Assembly (NCBI GenBank): GCA_024707405.1
Contig: JANPZU010000008.1
Location: 310,001 to 374,000 of the forward strand
Direction of reading: 5' to 3'
DNA: 64,000 nt
DNA from: Luteimonas sp.
GTDB taxonomy: Bacteria; Pseudomonadota; Gammaproteobacteria; Xanthomonadales; Xanthomonadaceae
The notes under the pieces were generated by a model. That model was not told where the DNA came from. It did no database searches and worked only from the letters and a program-made list of their open reading frames with translations. The position numbers and the translations under genes were made by a program. This document shows positions 1 through 9,324 of this stretch, piece by piece (the stretch's first letter is position 1; each line of letters begins with the position of its first letter).

Positions 1-1335
1 ACCTTGGCGATCAGGATGGCGATGGCCGTGACCACGGCGCACCAGACGATGGTGAACAGCACGCTGAAGGTCTGCGCCCAGACCTGCGCGCCGATGGCCA
101 GGTCGACCTCGGTGCCACCCAGCGATTCGGCACTGAACACGCCGGTCAGCACGGCACCGACGATGCCGCCGATGGCATGCACGCCGAACACGTCGGCCGT
201 GTCGTCCACGCGCAGCAGGCGCTTGAGGCCGTTCACGCCCCAGACGCAGATCGCGCCGGCGGCGAAGCCGATGACGATTGCGCCCATCGAGACCCACCGT
301 GCCGGCGGCCGGCGTGATGCCGACCAGGCCCGCGATGGCACCCGATGCCGCGCCCAGCGCAGAGGGGCGGCCCTTGGCGATCGCTTCCACCAGGCTCCAC
401 GCCACTACGCCGGCGGCCGTGGCCACCATCGTGTTGATCATCGCCAACGACGCGATCTCGTCCGCGGCCACCGCCGAGCCGGCATTGAAGCCGAACCAGC
501 CGACCCACAGCAGCGAGGCGCCGATGAAGGTGAAGGGCACGTTGTGCGGCTTGAGCGCTTCCTTGCCGAAGCCCAGTCGCTTGCCGAGGAAGTACGCGCC
601 CACCAAGCCGGCGATGCCCGCGTTGATGTGCACCACTGTGCCGCCCGCGAAGTCGAGCACGCCCTTGTGCGCCAGGAAGCCGCCGCTCCACACCATGTGC
701 ACCATGGGCAGGTAGGCGAACGTCACCCAGATCACCGAGAACAGCAGCACCGCGGTGAACTTGATGCGTTCGGCGAACGAACCGACGATCAGTGCGGTGG
801 TGATGCCCGCGAACGTGGACTGGAACACGATGAACAGGAACTCGGGCAGGCCGTCTGCATCGGTACTGGCGGTGATGCCCTTCAGGAATGCCTTCTCGGT
901 GAACGATCCGAAGAACGCATTGCCTTCGGTGAAGGCCGCGCTGTACCCGTAGGAAACCCAGACCAGGATCACCACCGAGAACACCACCAGCACCTGCATC
1001 AAGACCGACAGCACGTTCTTGGAGCGCACCATGCCGCCGTAGAACAACGCCAGGCCGGGCACCACCATCAGCAGCACCAGGAAGGTCGCGGTGAGCATCC
1101 AGGCGACGTTGCCGCTGTCGAACGCCGCGGCTGTTTCCTCTTCGGCGACGACAACGGTTTCCTCGACCACTGCTTCGGTCGCTTCGACGGTCGCTTCCAC
1201 CGCTTCTGCAACCGGCGTTTCGGCATCCTGCGCCAGCACGCCCTGCGGCGCGACCAGCACGGCTATGCCGCACATCACCGCGAACACCGCGGCCTGCAAT
1301 CGGGTTTTCCACCCGGGGAGATGACGAATCTTCAT
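1..1335 (-). pseudogene. amtB: Ammonium transporter AmtB, frameshifted and cut by the window edge
   Basis: Inner-membrane ammonium channel of the Amt/Mep/Rh family. Translation from ATG 1335 gives a signal peptide (cleavage near residue 35, VLA|QD), an acidic Glu/Val linker (about residues 37-68) and then Amt transmembrane segments beginning WMLTATFLVLLMVVPGLALF and a FYGGM motif. The frame is open to about 292, where one extra base (T on the coding strand, A at 292) breaks it; removing it gives GTVGSMGAIVIGFAAG and the reading continues to base 1 without a stop. The C-terminus lies outside the window. It directly follows glnK, the usual AmtB partner that blocks the pore when nitrogen is abundant. 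The single-base lesion in an otherwise perfect gene looks more like a sequence error than real inactivation. Confidence 0.9.
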
Positions 1336-1354
1336 GTGTGCCTCCGTGGGGTGG

Positions 1355-2435
<1,081 letters not shown>

Positions 2436-2606
2436 GACTCAGGCTCCTCATCGAAATGAAAAAAAGCCCTCCCCGGTCACTGCTGGATCTGCACCGCACT
2501 TCGTTTCGATGGCCCCTCGCCATCGCGCGCGGACGGCGATCTGTGTCGCTTCGCCCGCGGCTTTCGTTCCCTGGTCGTGTTTCGTTTCCCGGTATTGCAT
2601 CCCCTG

Positions 2607-2654
2607 GATCCGGACGCCGGCGCCGACGTGGGGGAGGGTGTCGGCGTCCGGATC
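2607..2654 (-). terminator. Long inverted repeat downstream of glnA
   Basis: Two perfect 13-base arms (GATCCGGACGCCG at 2607-2619 and its complement at 2642-2654) are separated by 22 bases. On the minus strand this folds about 52 bases after the glnA stop. There is no T-run directly after it, but seven T residues follow further down near 2460, just ahead of the porin. It may attenuate or end glnA transcription, or stabilise the 3' end. Confidence 0.4.
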
Positions 2655-2705
2655 GTGTTGCAGGCCTGCTTTCGCACGCAGCCGCAATGCGGCCGCGCGC
2701 TGCCA

Positions 2706-4116
2706 TCAGATGGCGTAGTACAGCTGGTACTCGAGCGGATGCGTCGCCGCGCGGAACTTGGTGACTTCCTGCATCTTCAGCGCGATGTAGCCGTCGATGA
2801 AGTCATCGGTGAACACGCCACCGGCCTTGAGGAAATCGCGATCGGCATCCAGCGCCTCGAGTGCCTGGTCGAGCGAATGGCACACGGTCTTGTAGTTCTT
2901 CTCTTCTTCCGGCGGCAGGTCGTAGAGATCCTTGTCGCTCGGGCCACCCGGGTCGATCTGGTTCTTGATGCCGTCCAGGCCGGCCATCATCAGCGCGGCA
3001 AAGGTCAGGTAGCCGGTGTTCACCGGATCAGGGAAACGCATCTCGATACGGCGTGCCTTCGGGTTGGCCACGTACGGGATGCGGCAGCTCGCCGAACGGT
3101 TGGATGACGAATACGCCAGCATCACCGGTGCTTCGTAACCGGGCACCAGACGCTTGTACGAATTGGTGGAGGCGTTGGAGAACGCGTTGATCGCACGCGC
3201 ATGCTTGAAGATGCCGCCGATGTACCACAGCGCCATCTGCGACAGGCCGCCGTAGCCGTCGCCGGAGAACAGGTTCTTGCCGTCCTTCGCCAGCGACTGG
3301 TGCACGTGCATGCCGCTGCCGTTGTCGCCGACCAGCGGCTTGGGCATGAAGGTCGCGGTCTTGCCGTTGCGGAACGCGACGTTCTTGATGATGTACTTCA
3401 TCGTCAGCAGCTCGTCGGCCTTCTTGACCAGCGAGTTGAACTTGGTGCCGATCTCGCACTGGCCGGCGTTCGCCACTTCGTGGTGGTGCACCTCGGTTTC
3501 GATGCCCACCTGCTCAAGCTGTCTTGCACATCTCGGCGCGGATGTCGTGCAGCGAATCGAGCGGCGCGACCGGGAAGTAGCCGCCCTTCACGCCCGGGCG
3601 ATAGCCGCTGTTGCCGCCTTCGTATTCCTTGGCGGAGTTCCAGTGCGCTTCTTCCGAATCGACGTGGAAGAAGGTGTGCCCCATTTCATTGGCGTAGCGC
3701 ACCGAGTCGAAGATGAAGAACTCGGGCTCGGGGCCGAAGAACGCCTGGTCGGCGATGCCGCTGGACTTGAGGAAGGCTTCGGCGCGCTTGGCCACGCCGC
3801 GCGGGTCGCGCGAGTAGGCCTGCATGGTGGTCGGGTCGAGGATGTCGCAGGTCAGCACCAGGGTCGGATCGGCGGTGAACGGATCCAGGAACGCGGTGGA
3901 CGGATCGGGCAACAGCACCATGTCGGAGTTCTGGATGCCGCGCCAGCCGCTGATCGAGCTGCCATCGAACATCTTGCCGTCCTCGAACAGGCCCGGCTCG
4001 ACGATCGACTTGGGGAACGTGACGTGGTGCTGCACGCCGCGCATGTCGGCGAAGCGCAGGTCGACGAATTCGACCTTGTGGTCGGCGATGAGTTTTTCGA
4101 CGTGATCGGCGGACAT
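2706..4116 (-). pseudogene. glnA: Glutamine synthetase type I, single-base frameshift
   Basis: Catalyses ATP-dependent synthesis of glutamine from glutamate and ammonium as a cytosolic dodecamer. The N-terminal part (MSADHVEKLIADHKVEFVDL..., from ATG 4116, with AGGTG upstream) and the C-terminal part ([16 protein letters not shown]... to YQLYYAI) together match GSI over the expected 469 residues, including the [13 protein letters not shown]/glutamate region and the DLYDLPPEE adenylylation loop. They are in different frames: an extra A on the coding strand at 3520 turns AAG ACG CTT GAG into AAG ACA GCT TGA, giving a stop at 3514. Removing it restores [12 protein letters not shown]. Since glnA is close to indispensable, a sequencing or assembly error is the likeliest cause; true mutation would make the strain need glutamine unless another synthetase exists. 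Confidence 0.93.
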
Positions 4117-4156
4117 CTGGAAACACCTGGTTGGGAAAGTGATGTTCCTCACTCTC

Positions 4157-4171
4157 GCAAGCCGCGTGCCA
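4157..4171 (-). promoter_or_regulatory. Sigma-54 promoter of glnA (-24/-12)
   Basis: The coding-strand sequence TGGCACGCGGCTTGC matches the RpoN consensus TGGCAC-N5-TTGC at every fixed position, with the GG and GC dinucleotides ten bases apart. It lies 40 bp upstream of the glnA ATG at 4116, a suitable distance for transcription start near 4145. Confidence 0.85.
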
Positions 4172-4232
4172 AGGCCAAATCCCGCCTAACTTGTTGATTT
4201 TGATCGTTGAATCAACCCGGCTTGCACGAAAA

Positions 4233-4249
4233 CGCACCATTGTGGTTCG
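4233..4249. promoter_or_regulatory. NtrC (GlnG) binding site, promoter-proximal
   Basis: CGCACC-ATTGT-GGTTCG fits the dyad TGCACC-N5-GGTGCA at most positions. Its centre (4241) is 31 bp from the second site, three helical turns, and about 77 bp upstream of the sigma-54 element, as in classic glnA enhancers. Confidence 0.65.
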
Positions 4250-4263
4250 CCGTCATCGGCAAA

Positions 4264-4280
4264 AGCGCCAATATGGTGCA
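4264..4280. promoter_or_regulatory. NtrC (GlnG) binding site, distal
   Basis: AGCGCC-AATAT-GGTGCA has a perfect right half-site of the NtrC dyad and 4 of 6 bases in the left half. Centre 4272. Together with the site at 4233-4249 it makes a phased enhancer pair for the sigma-54 promoter of glnA; it also lies just upstream of uppP on the other strand. Confidence 0.7.
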
Positions 4281-4328
4281 TTCATGGAATTGCCCTATCC
4301 TTTCGCCTCCGCTCCCGCCGGATGGCCC

Positions 4329-5123
4329 ATGTCCGATTCCCTGTCCGCCCTGTTGCTCGGCATCATCGAGGGCCTGACCGAATTCCTGCCCGTCTCCAGC
4401 ACCGGGCACCTGCTGGTCGCGCAGTACTGGCTGGGCCAGCGCTCGGACTTCTTCAACATCGTGATCCAGGCGGGCGCGATCCTCGCGATCACGCTGGTGT
4501 TCCGCCTGCGCCTGTGGTCACTGGCGACGGGCCTGCGCGAAGCGGAGCACCGCGACTACGCGATGAAGGTGGCCGTGGCCTTCCTGGTGACGGCACTGGT
4601 CGGCCTGCCAGTGCGGCTGGCGGGCTGGGAATTGCCGGACACGGTCACGCCGATCGCGTGGGCGCTGGTCATCGGCGGCATCTGGATGCTGGTGGCCGAA
4701 CACTTCGCCGAGAAGCGTGGCGACGGCACCGACGTGACCTGGACGGTGGCGGTCGCCGTGGGCCTGGCCCAGGTGGTGGCCGGCGTGTTCCCCGGCACAT
4801 CGCGCTCGGCCGCGACGATCTTCATCGCCATGCTGCTGGGCCTGAGCCGGCGCTCGGCCGCGGCCGAGTTCGCCTTCATCGTCGGCATCCCGACGATGTT
4901 CGCCGCCAGCGGCTACGCCTTCCTCGAACTGGTACTGAAGGACGGCGTCGGCGGCGAGAACTGGCTGGATGTCGGCATCGCGTTCACCGCCGCCGCCGTC
5001 ACCGGCTTCCTGGTGGTGAAGTGGCTGCTGGGTTACATCAAGGCGCACCGCTTCACCGGGTTCGCGATCTACCGCATCGCGTTCGGCATCGCGCTGCTGC
5101 TCTGGCTGCCTGCCGGAGACTGA
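4329..5123 (+). CDS. uppP: Undecaprenyl-diphosphate phosphatase UppP (BacA)
   Basis: An integral inner-membrane phosphatase that recycles undecaprenyl diphosphate to the monophosphate carrier used for peptidoglycan and O-antigen synthesis; extra copies give bacitracin resistance. The 264-residue product is the family length. It shows the first signature GIIEGLTEFLPVSSTGH (residues about 11-27) with the catalytic Glu, and the second signature PGTSRSAATIF, in which the usual SRSG is SRSA. Several hydrophobic segments follow. The start at 4329 (MSDSLSALLLGIIEG) aligns with family N-termini and has GGATGG upstream; an in-frame ATG at 4284 would add 15 non-family residues. It is transcribed divergently from glnA. 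Confidence 0.93.
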   Translation: MSDSLSALLLGIIEGLTEFLPVSSTGHLLVAQYWLGQRSDFFNIVIQAGAILAITLVFRLRLWSLATGLREAEHRDYAMKVAVAFLVTALVGLPVRLAGWELPDTVTPIAWALVIGGIWMLVAEHFAEKRGDGTDVTWTVAVAVGLAQVVAGVFPGTSRSAATIFIAMLLGLSRRSAAAEFAFIVGIPTMFAASGYAFLELVLKDGVGGENWLDVGIAFTAAAVTGFLVVKWLLGYIKAHRFTGFAIYRIAFGIALLLWLPAGD

Positions 5124-5237
5124 CCCGGCCTCCGGGCGCGGCCACGTGCTGCGCCGCAGATCGCACGCGTCGATTCCCGGTGCCACCATCCGCCATCGAT
5201 GCAAGGCGGCGCCTCCATGCCCGCCATGGAGAACGCC

Positions 5238-5597
5238 ATGACCCGCTATGTCGAAGGCTTCCTGCTCGCCGTGCCGGCGAAGAACCTCGCCGCCTACCGC
5301 AGGATCTCGCGCAAGGCCGGCAAGGTGTGGATGGAATACGGCGCGCTGCAGTACGTGGAATGCGTCGCCGACGACCTGCAGCCGGGAGAGGTCGTGTCCT
5401 TCGCCAAGGCAGTGCAACTCAAGCGCGGCGAGGTCGCGCTGTTCTCGTTCATCGCCTATCGCTCGCGCGCGCACCGCGACCGCGTCAACAAGAAGGTCAT
5501 GGCCGATCCACGCATCGCGGGCATGGGGCCTGACGCATGTCCGTTCGATCCCAAGCGGATGATGTGGGGCGGGTTCAAGGCCATCGTTTCACTCTGA
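5238..5597 (+). CDS. DUF1428 family protein (YbaA-like)
   Basis: A 119-residue cytosolic protein resembling E. coli YbaA throughout: MTRYVEGFLLAVPAKN at the start, WMEYGALQYVECVADD, a basic DP-rich middle (VMADPRIAGMGP) and the closing FDPKRMMWGGFKAIVSL. DUF1428 proteins have a ferredoxin-like (ABM/YCII-like) fold and no known reaction. GGAGAAC lies before the ATG at 5238, which is preferred to the in-frame ATGs at 5199, 5217 and 5226. It runs in tandem with a VOC protein and both point toward an ECF sigma gene; YCII-like and VOC proteins often accompany ECF sigma factors of this type, so a shared role is plausible but unproven. Confidence 0.85.
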   Translation: MTRYVEGFLLAVPAKNLAAYRRISRKAGKVWMEYGALQYVECVADDLQPGEVVSFAKAVQLKRGEVALFSFIAYRSRAHRDRVNKKVMADPRIAGMGPDACPFDPKRMMWGGFKAIVSL

Positions 5598-5628
5598 ACA
5601 CTTGCTCCCACGCCGGAAGGACTTCGCC

Positions 5629-6018
5629 ATGCGCGACAGCAACAGCGTCAACTGGTTCGAGATCTACGTGCAGGACATGCCACGTGCGCGCGGCTTCTAC
5701 GAAAGCGTGTTCGGGGTGACGCTCGAGATCCTGCTCGCCCCAAGCGCCGATGCGCCGGGGCTGGAGATGCTGTCGTTCCCGGGCAAGATCGAACGCTACG
5801 GCGCCAACGGCGCACTGGTGCGGATGCCCGGCGTGCCGTCCGGCCCGGGCGGCACCCTGGTCTACTTCGCCTGCGAGGAATGCGGCGCCGCGGGTGCGCG
5901 CGTCGTTGCCGCCGGCGGCAAGGTGCATCGCGAAAAGATGTCGATCGGCGAGTACGGCTTCATCGTGCTGGCGCTCGACACCGAGGGCAACATGATCGGG
6001 CTGCACTCGATGCAATAG
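5629..6018 (+). CDS. VOC family protein (glyoxalase/bleomycin resistance-like)
   Basis: A 129-residue protein with the VOC fold: opening NSVNWFEIYVQDMPRARGFYESVFG, a metal-ligand-type region around FPGKIERYG, and a second half with GGKVHREKMSIGEYGFIVLALDTEGNMIGLHS ending the way VOC proteins do. The family covers metal-dependent dioxygenases, isomerases and antibiotic-binding proteins; nothing here fixes the substrate. GGAAGGAC precedes the ATG at 5629, 31 bp after the DUF1428 gene, so the two are probably co-transcribed. It converges with the ECF sigma gene at 6049-7326. Confidence 0.85.
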   Translation: MRDSNSVNWFEIYVQDMPRARGFYESVFGVTLEILLAPSADAPGLEMLSFPGKIERYGANGALVRMPGVPSGPGGTLVYFACEECGAAGARVVAAGGKVHREKMSIGEYGFIVLALDTEGNMIGLHSMQ

Positions 6019-6048
6019 CACGCTGCACGGCAACACCGTCGCCGCACG

Positions 6049-7326
6049 TCATCCGAGACTTGCCTGATCCCTCGCAACATCGGCACGCGCCATCAGCAGG
6101 TCGCGCTCGCGTTCGTTGCGGGTCATGCCAGCGGCACGGATGAATTCTTCACGCGCTTCGTCGTGCCGCCCCAGCTTCTGCAGCAAGTCACCGCGCACCA
6201 CCGGCAGCAGGTGATACTGCTTCATCGCCTGCACTTCGCGCAAGGCATCCACCAACGGCAACGCGACGCCCGGGCCGGCCAGCATCGACACCGCCACCGC
6301 GTGGTTGAGCGCGACCACCGGCGACGGCATCGCGCCCAGCAACGCATCGTACAGAGCAACGATACGCGCCCAGTCGGTGCCCGCGGCAGTCGCGGCACGC
6401 GCATGGCATGCGGCGATACCAGCCTGCAGCGTGTATGGGCCGCGCACGGACGACAGGCGTTCGGCACGTTCGAGCGCTGACAATCCACGGTCGATCGCGG
6501 CCCGATCCCAGCGCGCGCGATCCTGGTCTGCGAGCAGGATCGGTTGGCCCGCCGCGTCCACGCGCGCCTGCATGCGCGAAGCCTGTATCTCCATCAGCGC
6601 CAGCAGTCCATGCGCCTCGGCGTGTTGCGGTGCCAATCCTGCGAGCACGCGCCCGAGGCGCAATGCCTCGCCACACAATGCAGGTCGCAAGAGGTCTTCG
6701 CCGGCGGTAGCCGAATACCCCTCGTTGAACACCAGGTAGATGACGCCCAGCACCGCCGGCATGCGTTCGTCGAGTTCGTGCCGGCGCGGCACTTCGTAGG
6801 CCGCCTTGCCTTCGGCCAGCGTGCGCTTGGCGCGCACGATGCGCTGCGCGACGGTCGCTTCGGGTACCAGGAATGCGCGCGCAATTTCGTCCGTGGTCAA
6901 GCCACCGAGCAAGCGCAGCGTCAGCGCCACGCGCGCATCCATCGACAACGTCGGGTGGCAGGCGACGAACATCAGCCGCAACAGGTCATCGCCGATCTCG
7001 TCGTCCAGCGCATCCTGCTCGCGCGCGTGCGCCTGCTCGTTCGCGTCATCGAGCTCGCGCGCCAGCGATTCGAGCTTCTCCGCCGACATCCGCTCGCGGC
7101 GGAACCTGTCGAGTGCGCGATGCCTGGCCGTCGTCATCAGCCACGCCCCGGGGTTATCGGGCACACCATCGCGCGGCCAGCGCTCGAGCGCGGCGACCAG
7201 CGCGTCCTGCGCGAATTCCTCGGCCAGGTCGACGTCGCGCACCAGGCGCACCAGGCCCGCGATCAATCGCGGCGATTCGATGCGCCAGACGGTTTCGACC
7301 GCGCGCTGGGCGTCCTGTCCATGCAT
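6049..7326 (-). CDS. ECF sigma factor with C-terminal DUF6596/TPR extension (ECF42-type)
   Basis: A 425-residue RNA polymerase sigma factor. Region 2 (RLIAGLVRLVRDVDLAEEFAQDALVAALERWP, about residues 20-55) and region 4 (ARVALTLRLLGGLTTDEIARAFLVPEATVAQRIVRAKRTL, about 135-175) fill the first 190 residues; the remainder is a helical extension including GVIYLVFNEGYSA, typical of the large ECF group with DUF6596 and no anti-sigma factor. The ATG at 7326 gives MHGQDAQRAVETVWRIE, matching family N-termini; the open frame continues upstream without homology. Members usually neighbour YCII- or VOC-type genes, and here a decayed VOC gene lies just upstream and intact DUF1428 and VOC genes converge from the other side. 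Confidence 0.88.
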   Translation of the reverse strand: MHGQDAQRAVETVWRIESPRLIAGLVRLVRDVDLAEEFAQDALVAALERWPRDGVPDNPGAWLMTTARHRALDRFRRERMSAEKLESLARELDDANEQAHAREQDALDDEIGDDLLRLMFVACHPTLSMDARVALTLRLLGGLTTDEIARAFLVPEATVAQRIVRAKRTLAEGKAAYEVPRRHELDERMPAVLGVIYLVFNEGYSATAGEDLLRPALCGEALRLGRVLAGLAPQHAEAHGLLALMEIQASRMQARVDAAGQPILLADQDRARWDRAAIDRGLSALERAERLSSVRGPYTLQAGIAACHARAATAAGTDWARIVALYDALLGAMPSPVVALNHAVAVSMLAGPGVALPLVDALREVQAMKQYHLLPVVRGDLLQKLGRHDEAREEFIRAAGMTRNERERDLLMARADVARDQASLG

Positions 7327-7393
7327 GCGCACGATCACAGCATCGCGCCCGGCAGGGCGCAAGTGCGACGGTGCACGGGCGCGAGGCGTCCAT

Positions 7394-7653
7394 TCACGCC
7401 TCGCCTTCCGCGTCCACGCCATCATCGGTCGCATCGATGGCGACCGGCGCATCATCGCGAGTGGCATCCGGCTCCATGGCGCGCGGTTGCGGCGTCATCA
7501 GGGCGCGCACGGCCAGCCAGTGCAGCACGCTCACGTGCAGGTCGCATCGTGATGGGTGAACCGGGGATCGAAAGCGAACCCCGGCACGGTGAAGAGAGCT
7601 ACCGAACGGTCGAGATCCTTCGCCGGCAGGTTGACGAAGCGTTGCCTGGGCAT
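7394..7653 (-). pseudogene. Decayed VOC-family gene upstream of the ECF sigma gene
   Basis: From ATG 7653 the frame reads MPRQRFVNLPAKDLDRSVAL FTVPGFAFDPRFTHHDATCT, a normal start of a PhnB-like VOC protein, then hits a stop at 7531. In another frame the sequence goes on with SVLHWLAVRALMTPQPRAME and DATRDDAPVAIDATDDGVDA, which resembles the middle of such proteins (the part with DATR...VAIDA), ending at 7394. The whole second half of the gene (normally about 130-140 residues) is missing. The two-frame layout and the missing C-terminal half indicate genuine decay, unlike the single-base lesions elsewhere in the window. It would have been the first gene of the ECF sigma operon. Confidence 0.65.
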
Positions 7654-7842
7654 GTCGTGGTTGCCTCGCGGTCGGGCATGCGGTGGTATTGCGACGACGA
7701 CGAACCGGGACGCCCGGGATCGACATGCCCCGCGCTTTTCCAGCGCACGTTCGAGCGTATGCTTGCCGGCATCGACCCCGTTGCCGCCGAACGGACGTTC
7801 CATGGAGCGTTCGTTCCCAATTCAACACGCCTGGAGGCGTCC

Positions 7843-8637
7843 ATGACCCGACTTCCCGCCCTTTGCTGCCTGCTGGTGCTGGCGACGGCCTGCACCCCGG
7901 CCGACCGCACCCCGCCTGCGCCGGCCGACGCCGCCACGGATGATGCGGCCGCGTTCGATGCCACCCGCCTGCCTGCCTACCACTGGTCGCTGGCGGACGC
8001 GGTCGATGCCGGCGGTGCCCGCATCGACGCGCTGTTCCCGCGCGCAGACAAGCCGCTGCAACTGGATTTCGCCGATGGCCACCTCGGTGTCTCGAATGCC
8101 TGCAACCGCATCGGCGGCGGTTACACCATCGAAGGCGACGCGCTGACGGTCGGCAACCTCGTTTCGACCCAGATGGCCTGCACCGATGCCGCGCTGATGC
8201 AATCCGACGGCGCGATCGGCCAGCGGCTCGAAGCCGGCGGCCAACTGCGCTACGACGGCGACGCCCTCGTGCTGACCACCACGGGTGGCGACATCCTCCG
8301 GTTCGAAGGCGCGCCCACGGCACAGACGAAATACGGCGGCCCCGGCGAGCGCGTGTTCCTCGAAGTCGCCGCGCAACGCGTGCCCTGCCACCACGCGATG
8401 ATCCCGGACTACCAGTGCCTGCATGTGCGCGAGATCGGCTACGACGATGCCGGCCTCAAGACCGGTGAAGGCGAATGGCAGTTCCTCTACCAGGACATCG
8501 AGGGCTACACCCACGAGTCCGGCGTGCGCAACGTGCTGCGGCTCGACCGCTACACCATCGCCAACCCGCCCGCAGATGGCTCGTCGATCGCCTACGTGCT
8601 CGACATGGTGGTCGAGTCGGAAGTCGCCGACCGCTGA
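7843..8637 (+). CDS. Lipoprotein with META (HslJ-like) and DUF4377 domains
   Basis: A 264-residue predicted lipoprotein: signal peptide MTRLPALCCLLVLATAC with the lipidated Cys at 17, a proline/alanine linker, then a META domain (about residues 45-150; LQLDFADGHLGVSNACNRIGGGY and STQMACTD, the usual conserved blocks of HslJ) and a DUF4377 domain (about 165-262; FLEVAAQRVPCHHAMIPDYQ CLHVREIGY ... DIEGYTHESGVRNVLRL). META proteins of this kind are linked to heat or novobiocin tolerance in E. coli; the function here is unknown. The ATG at 7843 follows CTGGAGGCGTCC, a good ribosome site. It stands alone, convergent with the PEBP gene, with a hairpin between them. Confidence 0.85.
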   Translation: MTRLPALCCLLVLATACTPADRTPPAPADAATDDAAAFDATRLPAYHWSLADAVDAGGARIDALFPRADKPLQLDFADGHLGVSNACNRIGGGYTIEGDALTVGNLVSTQMACTDAALMQSDGAIGQRLEAGGQLRYDGDALVLTTTGGDILRFEGAPTAQTKYGGPGERVFLEVAAQRVPCHHAMIPDYQCLHVREIGYDDAGLKTGEGEWQFLYQDIEGYTHESGVRNVLRLDRYTIANPPADGSSIAYVLDMVVESEVADR

Positions 8638-8657
8638 GCAGGCGGCATTGCCGGAGA

Positions 8658-8685
8658 CGCAGGGCGGAACGCAAGCCGCCCTGCG
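8658..8685. terminator. Bidirectional hairpin between convergent genes
   Basis: A perfect 10-bp stem (CGCAGGGCGG / CCGCCCTGCG) with an 8-base loop lies 20 bp after the META lipoprotein and 10 bp after the PEBP gene. No T-run is seen on either strand, so termination would be weak or Rho-assisted. Confidence 0.55.
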
Positions 8686-8695
8686 GGGCACGGAT

Positions 8696-9307
8696 CTACG
8701 CGCCGTGCGAGGGATGCAATGCGTAGGTGCCGAAGATCGCCGCCTCACCCAGCACGTGGCCGTGCATGGCGCGGAACACATCCACTGCAGTGAATTTCGC
8801 CGGCAAGTCGATTGCCTCGACATCAAGCGCGAACAAGCGGAAGAAATAACGATGCACGCGCAGGTCGTTCGGCGGCGGGTACGGGCCGTCGTAACCGAAA
8901 TAATCGCCGCCCATGTCGGCATCGCCCGCGAACCAGCCGGTGTAGTCGTTCAGGCCTTGCCGCGCGCCTTCGCCCCGGCACGGGCCCTTGCCGCGTACGG
9001 TGACGCCATCGCTGCAACTGCCGGCCGCGATCTCGCGCGCATCGACGGGCAGGTTGGCCACCACCCAGTGCACGAAGTCACCGCGCGGATGGTCGACCGG
9101 GATCTCGACGCCCTCCTTGCCGGCAAGCGAGGCATCGGTCGGCGCATCGGTGTCGATGCACAGCAGTGCAAAAGACTTCGTCCCATCCGGCACGTCGTCC
9201 CACGCCAGGTGCGGGTTGCGGTTGCCGCCGAAGCCATCCGGCGCACCCATCGCGAATTCGGAGGGGATCGCGCCGCGGTGCTCGAAACTGTCGCTGTGGA
9301 TGCGCAT
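8696..9307 (-). CDS. YbhB/YbcL family Raf kinase inhibitor-like (PEBP) protein
   Basis: A 203-residue phosphatidylethanolamine-binding-like protein. It shows the bacterial PEBP signatures: NRNPHLAWDDVPDGTKSFALLCIDTDAP (about residues 29-56, the DPD-type pocket), HPRGDFVHWVVANLPVD (about 72-88), a YDGPYPPPNDLRVHRYFFRLFALD block (about 141-164) and a conserved C-terminal helix. No signal peptide is evident, so it is probably cytosolic. The biological role of bacterial members is not settled. It is the last gene of a short minus-strand run, 17 bp after the TPR-sulfotransferase-like gene. Confidence 0.9.
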   Translation of the reverse strand: MRIHSDSFEHRGAIPSEFAMGAPDGFGGNRNPHLAWDDVPDGTKSFALLCIDTDAPTDASLAGKEGVEIPVDHPRGDFVHWVVANLPVDAREIAAGSCSDGVTVRGKGPCRGEGARQGLNDYTGWFAGDADMGGDYFGYDGPYPPPNDLRVHRYFFRLFALDVEAIDLPAKFTAVDVFRAMHGHVLGEAAIFGTYALHPSHGA

Positions 9308-9324
9308 CGCGAACTCCTCGTCGA

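Noticed and set aside
3500-3530. Programmed +1 frameshifting in glnA
   Set aside because: No upstream Shine-Dalgarno-like stimulator and no good slip pairing at GCT-TGA; glnA is not known to use frameshifting. A single-base sequence error explains it more simply.
6544-7842. An open frame continuing upstream of the META/DUF4377 lipoprotein
   Set aside because: The upstream part is antisense to the ECF sigma gene; the lipoprotein signal peptide and ribosome site place the true start at 7843.
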